Below, piece after piece: positions 8,151-13,857 of a stretch of 33,794 nt of DNA. The DNA comes from Bog-756 sp035534835 (lineage in GTDB: Bacteria; Actinomycetota; Acidimicrobiia; Acidimicrobiales; RAAP-2). The stretch covers positions 1-33,794 of the forward strand of contig DATLRE010000194.1 in assembly GCA_035534835.1 (NCBI GenBank), written 5' to 3'. The notes below the pieces were generated by a model, which was not told the origin of the DNA, made no database searches, and was given only the letters and a program-made list of their open reading frames with translations. The stretch's first letter is position 1. Each line of letters begins with the position of its first letter. The position numbers and the translations under genes were made by a program.

Positions 8151-9111
8151 CGTGTGCCGGGCCCGACGCGGGCACCGTCCCCGGCGCCTCCGATGGCTCG
8201 GTCGCTCCCGGTGCCGACCCGTCCCCGCCGTACCGGGCGAGGAAGAGCTCCTCGAGGGAGGGCTCCCGGCTGAGCAGCCCGGTGACCCCGGCGGCGGCCA
8301 GGACCCGCAGCAGCGGCTCGACGGGCCCGCGCACATGGCAGCGGGCCACGGGCCCCTCCACCGCCACCGAGCGGACCCCCGGGATGCCGGACAGGTCGGG
8401 GGGCGGCCCGGCGAAGATCGCCTCCACGATCAGCGCGCTCAGGTGGCGGAGCTCCGCGAGGGTGCCCAGCTCCACGAGGCGGCCGTCGCGCAGGATCCCG
8501 ACCCGGTCGCACAGCGCCTCGACCTCGCTCAGGATGTGCGAGGACAGGAACACGGTCTGGCCCCGGTCGCGGGCCTCGAGGATGCTGCGGCGGAACGCCT
8601 GCTCCATCAGGGGGTCGAGTCCGTTCGTGGGCTCGTCGAGTACGAGCAGGTCGGCCCGGGTCATGAGGGCCGCGATCAGGCCGAGCTTCTGGCGGTTGCC
8701 CTTCGAGTACGCCCGGACCAACTTTCCGGGGTCGAAGGCGAACCGCTCGATGAGCTCGTCCCGGTAGGCGGTGTCCACACGTCCCTGGACCCGGCCCAGC
8801 AGGTGGAGCGTCTCGGCGCCGGTGAGGCCCGGCCACAGCGACGGTTCACCGCCGACGTAGGCCAGGCGCCGGTGGGCGGCGACGGCATCGCGTCGACTGT
8901 CGAGCCCGAAGAGCCGCGCCGTTCCCGATGTCGGCCGGACGAGTCCGAGCAGGAGGCGGATGGTGGTGGTCTTGCCGGCGCCGTTCGGCCCGAGGTACCC
9001 GACGACCTCCCCGCCGGCCACCTCGAGATCGAGGTCGACCAGCGCGTCGGTCCCTCGGTACCGCTTGGTCAGTCCCCGGGCCGCGATGACCGGGGCGCCC
9101 GAGTCGGCCAC
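8140..9111 (-). CDS. ABC transporter ATP-binding protein (DrrA/CcmA type)
   Basis: 323 residues. Walker A GPNGAGKT is at 41-48, a signature-like YSKGNRQKL at 135-143 (degenerate relative to LSGGQ, as is usual for this drug-export type), and Walker B LLVLDEPTNGLDP at 155-167. A C-terminal domain of about 90 residues follows the nucleotide-binding domain, as in DrrA-type ATPases. It should energise the permease encoded directly downstream, with an 11-bp gene overlap. GTG 9111 lies only 5 bp after the universal stress protein stop and has no clear ribosome-binding site, so translation is probably coupled to the upstream gene. This places an exporter in a stress-protein operon. Confidence 0.93.
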   Translation of the reverse strand: MADSGAPVIAARGLTKRYRGTDALVDLDLEVAGGEVVGYLGPNGAGKTTTIRLLLGLVRPTSGTARLFGLDSRRDAVAAHRRLAYVGGEPSLWPGLTGAETLHLLGRVQGRVDTAYRDELIERFAFDPGKLVRAYSKGNRQKLGLIAALMTRADLLVLDEPTNGLDPLMEQAFRRSILEARDRGQTVFLSSHILSEVEALCDRVGILRDGRLVELGTLAELRHLSALIVEAIFAGPPPDLSGIPGVRSVAVEGPVARCHVRGPVEPLLRVLAAAGVTGLLSREPSLEELFLARYGGDGSAPGATEPSEAPGTVPASGPAHDAD

Positions 9112-9116
9112 CCCGG

Positions 9117-9563
9117 CTACGGACGGTCCCGGAACACCAGGACCGGGCTGTGGGCGTGGGTGGCGCAGTGCTCGCTCACCGAACCGAGGAACAGGCCGGC
9201 CACCTCTCCGTGGCCCCGGCTCCCGACGGCGAGCAGGTCCGCCCCCCGGGACGCCTCGACCAGGACGTCGGCGGGGCGGCCCTCGACCACCAGGGAGACG
9301 AACTCGACGGTGGGATGGAGCGTCCGGGCCTCGTCGACGGCCGCGTGCACGAGTGTCCGGGCGTCGGCCGCGGGGTCGTAGCCGTTCGGGATCATCACGC
9401 CCTGGCCGAAGCCGCGGGGCCACTCCCAGGTGGCGACGGCCACCACCGCCGCACCGGTGGACTCCGCCATCCCGGCGGCCCAGTCCAGGGCCGCCAATGA
9501 CGCCGCGGACCCGTCGACCCCCACCACGGTCCGGTGCGTGCGTGCCATCGTGTCCACGGACAT
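9117..9563 (-). CDS. Universal stress protein (UspA family)
   Basis: A single-domain, 148-residue Usp. TVVGVDGSAASLAALDWAA at the N-terminus and VGSRGHGEVAGLFLGSVSEH at the C-terminus match the G-2x-G-9x-G-S ATP-binding motif, so this is an ATP-binding Usp. In mycobacteria many Usp genes belong to the DosR hypoxia regulon. The start ATG 9563 has a strong GAGGAGAGGAG site 6-10 nt upstream. It heads an operon with the ABC ATPase and permease. The promoter region upstream carries TAGCGT as -10 and a DosR-box-like 14-mer centred near -42 in place of a -35 element (see separate entries). Cytosolic; exact role unknown. Confidence 0.95.
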   Translation of the reverse strand: MSVDTMARTHRTVVGVDGSAASLAALDWAAGMAESTGAAVVAVATWEWPRGFGQGVMIPNGYDPAADARTLVHAAVDEARTLHPTVEFVSLVVEGRPADVLVEASRGADLLAVGSRGHGEVAGLFLGSVSEHCATHAHSPVLVFRDRP

Positions 9564-9635
9564 GGCGTGCTCCTCTCCTCGGGACCGGGCCCGACGACCG
9601 GTGGACGCCGGGGAGCCGACCCCGCTCCTGGTCCC

Positions 9636-9641
9636 ACGCTA
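9636..9641 (-). promoter_or_regulatory. Putative -10 of the usp-ABC operon
   Basis: On the minus strand this reads TAGCGT. A start about 7 nt downstream, near 9629, leaves a 65-nt leader ending in the strong ribosome-binding site of the Usp gene. Seventeen bases upstream there is TACTGG, a poor -35, as expected for an activator-dependent promoter. Confidence 0.42.
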
Positions 9642-9664
9642 CGGCGCGTGCGGGTGGGCCAGTA

Positions 9665-9678
9665 GGGCATTAGGTCCC
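9665..9678 (-). promoter_or_regulatory. Candidate DosR/DevR-type operator upstream of usp
   Basis: The minus strand reads GGGACCTAATGCCC. It matches 11 of 14 positions of the core GGGACTWWAGTCCC of the published mycobacterial DosR box. Its centre (9671.5) lies about 42 bp upstream of the predicted usp start site, the usual place for a class II activator site. It overlaps the last codons of the histidine kinase gene (stop at 9670). Confidence 0.45.
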
Positions 9679-10884
9679 TCGGCCACGTCCACCCGCCGCG
9701 GTCCTCGGCACCCGCCCGTCGAATGCCGGGACCTGCCAGATCAGCGTGGTACCCCCGGCCGCGGGCCGGAGGATCTCGAAGGTGCCTCCGAGGGACTCGG
9801 CCCGGTCGCGGAGGTTGCGGAGCCCGAGACCGCCGGCAGGTGCGGGGCCGTCCGCGATGCCCCGACCGTCGTCGCGTACCTCCAGTCGGCAGTCGTGCCC
9901 GACGGCGGCGAGCGACACCGACGCCGACGTGGCCCGGGCGTGCCGTGCCACGTTCGACAGCGCCTCCCGCAAGGTGGCGAGCAGGTGCTCGGCCACCTCG
10001 TCGGACACCGAGGCGTCGACCGGCCCGACGAAGTCGACCGGTACCCGGAACCCGACGACGGGCTCCATCTCCTCGACCAGTTCGAGGACGCCCGAGCGGA
10101 TCCCCCGCCCCCGCGCCTCGCTTCCGAGCTCGAAGATGGTGGCGCGGATCTGGCGGATCGTCCCGTCGATGTCGTCGACGACGGCGCCGACGCGGTCGAC
10201 GGCGACCCGTCCGTCCGGTTCGGTGGTCCACCCCTGCAGCGACAGGCCGATGGCGAACAGCCGCTGGATGATCCGGTCGTGGAGGTCGCGGGCCATGCGG
10301 TCCCGCTCCTCGTAGACGGCCGCGTCACCGGCGCGCTGGTGGAGCCGGGCGTTCTCGACGGCGATCCCGGCCGCCACCGCGAGTGCTGCGATCACGGCCT
10401 CGTCGTCGGCGGTGAACTCGGCCGCCCCGATCTTGTCCGTCAGGTAGAGGATCCCGTACACCTGGTCACGGACCTTGACCGGCGTACCGAGGAACGAGGT
10501 CATGGGCGGGTGGCCCGGGGGGAAGCCGATGCTCGCCGGGTGGTCGCCGATGGCCCGGATCCGGATGGGGCGCGGATCGTCGATGAGCACGCCCAGCACG
10601 CCGCGTCCGGTCGGAAGGGGGCCTTCGCGCAGGCGGGCCTCGTCCTCGGGATCCAGCCCGGACACGTGGAACTCCACCAACTCCCGACCCGCGGCGTCGA
10701 GCACCCCGAGCGCCCCGTAGCGGGCGCCGGCCAGGGAGATCGCCTCCTCGACGATGTGTCGCAGGAGGCCGCTGAGGTGGAGGTCCGACTCGAGGAGCAG
10801 GCTGGCCTCGAGCAGTCTGCGGAGCGTGACCGGGTCCTCGATGTCCTCGTACGGCGACCGGCGGATCGCTTCGTCGTCGGGCAC
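9670..10884 (-). CDS. DosS/DosT-like sensor histidine kinase with one GAF domain
   Basis: 404 residues, no membrane segment, so a cytosolic sensor. A GAF domain spans about 35-182, HisKA_3 about 190-255 (phospho-acceptor His202 in ARDLHDRIIQRLF), and HATPase about 295-388 (N box EALSNVARHA, DDGRG, GGLGLRNLRDRAESLGG). The GAF closely resembles the first GAF of mycobacterial DosS/DosT: ARYGALGV, DHPASIGFPPGHPPM and YGILYLTDK. His125 aligns with heme ligand His149 of DosS, Tyr147 with distal Tyr171, and Gly60 sits where DosS has Glu87 and DosT has Gly85. Heme binding and O2, NO or CO sensing are inferred. It lacks the second GAF domain of DosS/DosT. GTG 10884 is 7 nt from a good -10, suggesting a leaderless start. 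The likely partner is the divergent regulator at 10970. Confidence 0.9.
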   Translation of the reverse strand: MPDDEAIRRSPYEDIEDPVTLRRLLEASLLLESDLHLSGLLRHIVEEAISLAGARYGALGVLDAAGRELVEFHVSGLDPEDEARLREGPLPTGRGVLGVLIDDPRPIRIRAIGDHPASIGFPPGHPPMTSFLGTPVKVRDQVYGILYLTDKIGAAEFTADDEAVIAALAVAAGIAVENARLHQRAGDAAVYEERDRMARDLHDRIIQRLFAIGLSLQGWTTEPDGRVAVDRVGAVVDDIDGTIRQIRATIFELGSEARGRGIRSGVLELVEEMEPVVGFRVPVDFVGPVDASVSDEVAEHLLATLREALSNVARHARATSASVSLAAVGHDCRLEVRDDGRGIADGPAPAGGLGLRNLRDRAESLGGTFEILRPAAGGTTLIWQVPAFDGRVPRTAAGGRGRGT

Positions 10885-10891
10885 GCTGCCC

Positions 10892-10920
10892 AACGTACCG
10901 ACCGGGAACGGGTGCGTCCA
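10892..10920 (-). promoter_or_regulatory. Promoter of the histidine kinase
   Basis: On the minus strand TGGACG (10915-10920) and TACGTT (10892-10897) are separated by exactly 17 bp, a good vegetative-type spacing. The -10 ends 7 nt before GTG 10884, giving a predicted leaderless mRNA. Confidence 0.5.
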
Positions 10921-10969
10921 CCGGCCGCAGGCGTGTCCCGGAGCTCCTGACGTGCTCAAATGGTCCGTG

Positions 10970-11641
10970 ATGACCATCCGAGTGTTCCTTCTGGACGACC
11001 ATGAGATCGTGCGCACCGGACTGCGCACCCTGCTGGAGGCGACCGACGATCTCGAGGTCGTCGGCGAGGCCGGGACCTCCGCCGAGGCGCTCAGTCGCAT
11101 CCCCGCGCTGCGCCCCGACGTCGCCATCCTCGACGTCCGCCTTCCGGACGGGAGCGGCGTCGAGGTCTGCCGCGACATCCGGTCCCAGCTCCCGACGACG
11201 GCGTGCATCATGCTCACCTCCTACGCCGACGACGAGGCGCTGTTCGCCTCGATCATGGCGGGCTCGTCGGGCTACGTGCTCAAGCAGGTCGGCGGGACCA
11301 GTCTCGTCGACGACATCCGCCGCGTGGCCGCCGGCGGCTCGCTCCTCGACCCGGCCCTGACCGAGCGCGTGCTGCAGCGCCTCCGCGAGGGGCCCGCAGA
11401 GGAGCCGCTCCTCGCCACCTTGACCCACCAGGAGCGCCGGATCCTCGACCTGATCGCCGAGGGCAAGACCAACCGCCAGATCGCGGAGGCCATGTACCTC
11501 GCCGAGAAGACCGTGAAGAACTACGTGTCCAATCTCCTCACCAAGCTCGGGATGGAACGCCGGACCCAGGCCGCCTCCTACGCCACCCGGATCCACGAGC
11601 GCAGTGAGCGCGACCGCCGGGCGGACTCGACCGGCACCTGA
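10970..11641 (+). CDS. DosR/DevR-like response regulator (NarL/LuxR type)
   Basis: 223 residues. The receiver domain (3-118) has Asp9/Asp10, phospho-acceptor Asp55 (ILDVRLPDG), Thr83 and Lys105; a LuxR-type HTH spans about 148-208. The HTH stretch LAEKTVKNYVS followed by LLTKLGMERRTQAA is nearly identical to Mycobacterium tuberculosis DosR. The DosR DNA-contact residues Lys179, Lys182 and Asn183 correspond to Lys180, Lys183 and Asn184 here, so its operator should resemble the DosR box. ATG 10970 is preferred; GTG 10967 directly precedes it in frame. TCAAAT at 10956-10961 may be a leaderless -10. It is divergent from the GAF kinase, unlike the co-transcribed devRS of mycobacteria, and ends in a hairpin shared with the next gene. 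Confidence 0.93.
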   Translation: MTIRVFLLDDHEIVRTGLRTLLEATDDLEVVGEAGTSAEALSRIPALRPDVAILDVRLPDGSGVEVCRDIRSQLPTTACIMLTSYADDEALFASIMAGSSGYVLKQVGGTSLVDDIRRVAAGGSLLDPALTERVLQRLREGPAEEPLLATLTHQERRILDLIAEGKTNRQIAEAMYLAEKTVKNYVSNLLTKLGMERRTQAASYATRIHERSERDRRADSTGT

Positions 11642-11654
11642 CCGGAAGGTCAGG
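11637..11654. terminator. Bidirectional hairpin containing both stop codons
   Basis: CCTGACC (11637-11643) pairs perfectly with GGTCAGG (11648-11654) around a GGAA loop of GNRA type. The arms contain the TGA of the response regulator and the TGA of the convergent small gene. Confidence 0.5.
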
Positions 11655-12066
11655 GGGCGCCGTCCGCCTCGGGGCCCGGAGCAGCGCGCGCCGGGAGCCT
11701 CACGCCCCTGTCGAGGAGTGCCTGCTCGAGTTGGGCCCGACCGTGCGAAGGGACCTCGAAGCTGCCGAGGTCGGTGGGGACGCCCCGCTTGCGGGCCAGG
11801 CGGACCAGGGCGGCGTCATAGGCGAGCTGGTCGGCGACACCCTGCAGTGCCCAGTCGGGATCCGTGTGGTCGCCGTGCCGCTCCAGCACGTGGGAGAGGC
11901 GGACGACCTCGGCGAGCGGCCCCGACGACCGCGTGGGCGACGAAGCCGACGTGTCCGCCTCTTCGCTCAGCACTGCTTCCAGGAGTCGCGCATACATGGG
12001 ATTGGCCCGGGAGCGCTCGGGACCGACCGGCCCCGGATGTTCCCGGGGTCCGGTGGTCACGGGCAC
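11650..12066 (-). CDS. Small hypothetical helical protein
   Basis: 138 residues that I do not recognise. After a Pro/Gly/Arg-rich N-terminus (1-23), the segments ARLLEAVLSEEAD, LAEVVRLSHVLERHGD and DWALQGVADQLAYDAALVRLARKRGV look helical, followed by a polar Pro/Ala tail. There is no signal peptide or membrane span. GTG 12066 is chosen because CGAGGGACGAGGG lies just upstream; GTG 12060 and ATG 11997 are alternatives. It lies 16 bp after the coiled-coil gene and should share its transcript. No function is proposed beyond membership of a possible stress operon. Confidence 0.7.
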   Translation of the reverse strand: MPVTTGPREHPGPVGPERSRANPMYARLLEAVLSEEADTSASSPTRSSGPLAEVVRLSHVLERHGDHTDPDWALQGVADQLAYDAALVRLARKRGVPTDLGSFEVPSHGRAQLEQALLDRGVRLPARAAPGPEADGAP

Positions 12067-12082
12067 GGCCCTCGTCCCTCGG

Positions 12083-12433
12083 CTAGTCGACCGGCCCGCG
12101 CCGGATGACGGCCTCGGCGGACTGGTACGCCTGACGGATGTCGTCCAACAGCTTTTCGACGCCGTCCCGCAGGGAGCCGAGGTTGGCGCCGGCGTCCCTC
12201 GGCATCTCCCGGAGCCGGCTCTTGGCGGCCAGATAGGCGTTCTCGGCCAGCGCCGCCTTGGCCCGGACCGACTCGCCGACGTCCTTGGACGCCAGGTCGG
12301 CCTGCACCAGGAGCTCGTCGATCCGTTCCCGCCACTCGTCCAGCAGCCGCTCGAGCCGTTCCACGGTCGCGCCGTCACCGTCTCGTCCGGTGCCGTCGCC
12401 GGCGGTGGATCCCTTGTCGGTCGTCGTGGCCAT
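12083..12433 (-). CDS. Small acidic coiled-coil protein
   Basis: 116 residues, mostly charged helix: RLERLLDEWRERIDELLVQADLASKDVG at about 25-53 and a second helix NAYLAAKSRLREMPRD continuing to LRDGVEKLLDDIRQAYQSAEAVIR. It begins with a flexible Thr/Gly/Asp-rich segment. No enzyme motif, signal or membrane span is seen; similar small coiled-coil proteins are often annotated as hypothetical in actinobacteria. The start ATG 12433 has a very strong GAGGAGGAGGA site, implying high translation. It is first in a two-gene operon with the 138-residue protein. Two DosR-box-like sequences lie upstream at 12505-12518 and 12548-12561. Confidence 0.8.
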   Translation of the reverse strand: MATTTDKGSTAGDGTGRDGDGATVERLERLLDEWRERIDELLVQADLASKDVGESVRAKAALAENAYLAAKSRLREMPRDAGANLGSLRDGVEKLLDDIRQAYQSAEAVIRRGPVD

Positions 12434-12504
12434 GTCTCCTCCTCCTCAGGAGTTTCCTCCGTTGTCGTTAGGGCCAGGATGGTCGCGTCCCGGAGGACCC
12501 GGTA

Positions 12505-12518
12505 GGGCCGAACGTCCC
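12505..12518. promoter_or_regulatory. Candidate DosR-type box 1 in divergent region
   Basis: GGGCCGAACGTCCC matches 11 of 14 positions of GGGACTWWAGTCCC. Its centre is about 42 bp upstream of a possible minus-strand start near 12470, with a weak CATCCT -10 at 12476-12481, for the coiled-coil operon. Confidence 0.35.
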
Positions 12519-12547
12519 GAGGCGACACCCCCGTACGGCCCCCGAAC

Positions 12548-12561
12548 GGGCCGTTCGGCCC
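12548..12561. promoter_or_regulatory. Candidate DosR-type box 2 in divergent region
   Basis: GGGCCGTTCGGCCC matches 10 of 14 positions of the DosR core and is nearly a perfect palindrome. Its centre lies about 42 bp upstream of a possible plus-strand start near 12597 (CATGAT -10 at 12585-12590) for the STAS gene. The overlapping CGAACG-GGC-CGTTCG is a second perfect dyad. Confidence 0.33.
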
Positions 12562-12681
12562 TAGGTCCGCGGCACCGGCATCGCCATGATGAAGGAGCAC
12601 GGCGTCGGGTGCGCCGCGAGGGGAACGGAGGGTCGGGACGTGGTACGAATGCAGGAGTCCCTACGAGCGGAGGTGGCGGAC

Positions 12682-13104
12682 ATGGGTGTCGAGCCGGTCC
12701 TGAGGACGGAGTCCGGTCAGCTCGCCGGACCGACGGCGGAGATGGCGGGCCCCGAGGGGTCGGACGGCCCGATGGGACTCGCCGACTGGCGCGGTGACGT
12801 TGCCCTCGAACTGTGGGTCGAGACCGAGGCGCTGCCACCCCGGGTCCGCCTGGCGGGCCGGCTGGACGCCGCGACGGCGGCGACGCTGTCCCAGGTGGTG
12901 CGCGAGCTGCTGCTCGACGGCTCACAGGAGATCGAGCTGTGCACCGAGGGACTCCGGGTGGTCGACTCGTCGGCCCTGGGCGCCCTGGCCGACATCGAGC
13001 GCATGGTGCGAGCCGACGGCGGGACCCTGGTCCGGGTCGGACCGGCCAGCGGACCCTTCGGGCGCTCGCGGCGCAGTACGGTCCCGCCGGTCATCGGATC
13101 CTGA
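12682..13104 (+). CDS. STAS-domain protein (anti-sigma factor antagonist-like)
   Basis: 140 residues. After a flexible 40-residue leader, residues 41-120 form a STAS domain: VRLAGRLDAATAATLSQVVRELL, then IELCTEGLRVVDSSALGALADIERMVRADGGTLVRVG, with a DSS at 95-97 in the position of the phospho-regulated Ser. Such proteins bind anti-sigma factors or act in stressosome-like switches; no anti-sigma gene is present here. The C-terminus after VRVGPAS departs from the family and lacks the last helix. The start is uncertain: ATG 12682 has GGAGG 8 nt upstream, GTG 12640 has GGAGGG 7 nt upstream, and ATG 12649 lies between. A strong terminator hairpin follows. Confidence 0.75.
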   Translation: MGVEPVLRTESGQLAGPTAEMAGPEGSDGPMGLADWRGDVALELWVETEALPPRVRLAGRLDAATAATLSQVVRELLLDGSQEIELCTEGLRVVDSSALGALADIERMVRADGGTLVRVGPASGPFGRSRRSTVPPVIGS

Positions 13105-13122
13105 GCCCCGTCGGGCTGCCCG

Positions 13123-13156
13123 GGTCGGGGGCTGCCCCGTCGGGCAGCCCCCGACC
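13123..13156 (+). terminator. Strong intrinsic-type hairpin after the STAS gene
   Basis: A perfect 15-bp GC-rich stem (13123-13137 with 13142-13156) around the 4-nt loop CGTC, with no U-tract. It sits in the 93-bp gap before the acetyltransferase gene. Confidence 0.7.
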
Positions 13157-13183
13157 GTGCGCCGGCTGCGACCGCCACCTGCG

Positions 13184-13189
13184 TAGCAT
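13184..13189 (+). promoter_or_regulatory. Putative leaderless -10 of the GNAT gene
   Basis: TAGCAT ends 8 nt before ATG 13198, and no Shine-Dalgarno sequence is seen. Confidence 0.45.
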
Positions 13190-13197
13190 CGGCAGCG

Positions 13198-13857
13198 ATG
13201 GCCGACGGCGACGACACCGGCTCCCACGAGCCGCCCCACGGGTATCCGTCCGGGCTCGAGACGGACGAGGTCGTCCGGGACGGCTCGACCGTCCGCTTCC
13301 GCCCCATCCGCCCGTCCGACGGCCCCGCCCTGGTCGCCTTCCACGACGGGCTGTCGTCCCAGTCGGTGTACCGCCGGTTCTTCTTCATGCACCCGCACCT
13401 CAGCCCGGGGGAGGTGGAGCGCTTCACCCGCATCGACTACGGCGACCGGATGGCGTTCGCCGTGTTCGACGGCGGACGGATGGTCGGCGTCGGTCGCTAC
13501 GAGCGGCTCCCGGTCGGGACGGAGGCCGAGGTCGCCTTCGTGGTGACCGACGACCATCAGCATCTCGGCATCGGCACGCTCCTCCTCGACCATCTCGCCG
13601 ACGCGGCCCGGGACAACGGGATCGCCACCTTCGTGGCCCAGACGCTGTCGGACAACCGGGACATGATCGGCGTGTTCCTGTCCTCGGGATTCCCGGTGAC
13701 GACGACGACGGCGTCGGGGACGGTCACCCTCCGCCTCCCGGTCGAGGCCAACCCCGACTACGTGGCGGCCCGCGCGTCCCGGCGGGCCGCCGCCCGGCCG
13801 GCGCCGGATCCCCCGACGTCACCGACGTCACCGCCGGCACGGGACGACCCGCGGTAG
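13198..13857 (+). CDS. GNAT-family N-acetyltransferase (Pat-like domain)
   Basis: 219 residues. The GNAT domain runs from VRDGSTVRFRPIRPSD (26-41) to about 185, with the acetyl-CoA pyrophosphate loop QHLGIGT at 121-127 (Q-x-x-G-x-G). The start of the domain and the FHDGLSSQSVYRRFFFMHPHLSPGEVERF region resemble the acetyltransferase domain of actinobacterial protein lysine acetyltransferases such as mycobacterial Pat, but there is no cyclic-nucleotide or CoA-ligase domain. A protein substrate is therefore possible but unproven. The last 35 residues are Ala/Pro/Arg-rich and lie opposite the cydC end: the two genes overlap convergently by 100 bp. Predicted leaderless; cytosolic. Confidence 0.88.
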   Translation: MADGDDTGSHEPPHGYPSGLETDEVVRDGSTVRFRPIRPSDGPALVAFHDGLSSQSVYRRFFFMHPHLSPGEVERFTRIDYGDRMAFAVFDGGRMVGVGRYERLPVGTEAEVAFVVTDDHQHLGIGTLLLDHLADAARDNGIATFVAQTLSDNRDMIGVFLSSGFPVTTTTASGTVTLRLPVEANPDYVAARASRRAAARPAPDPPTSPTSPPARDDPR

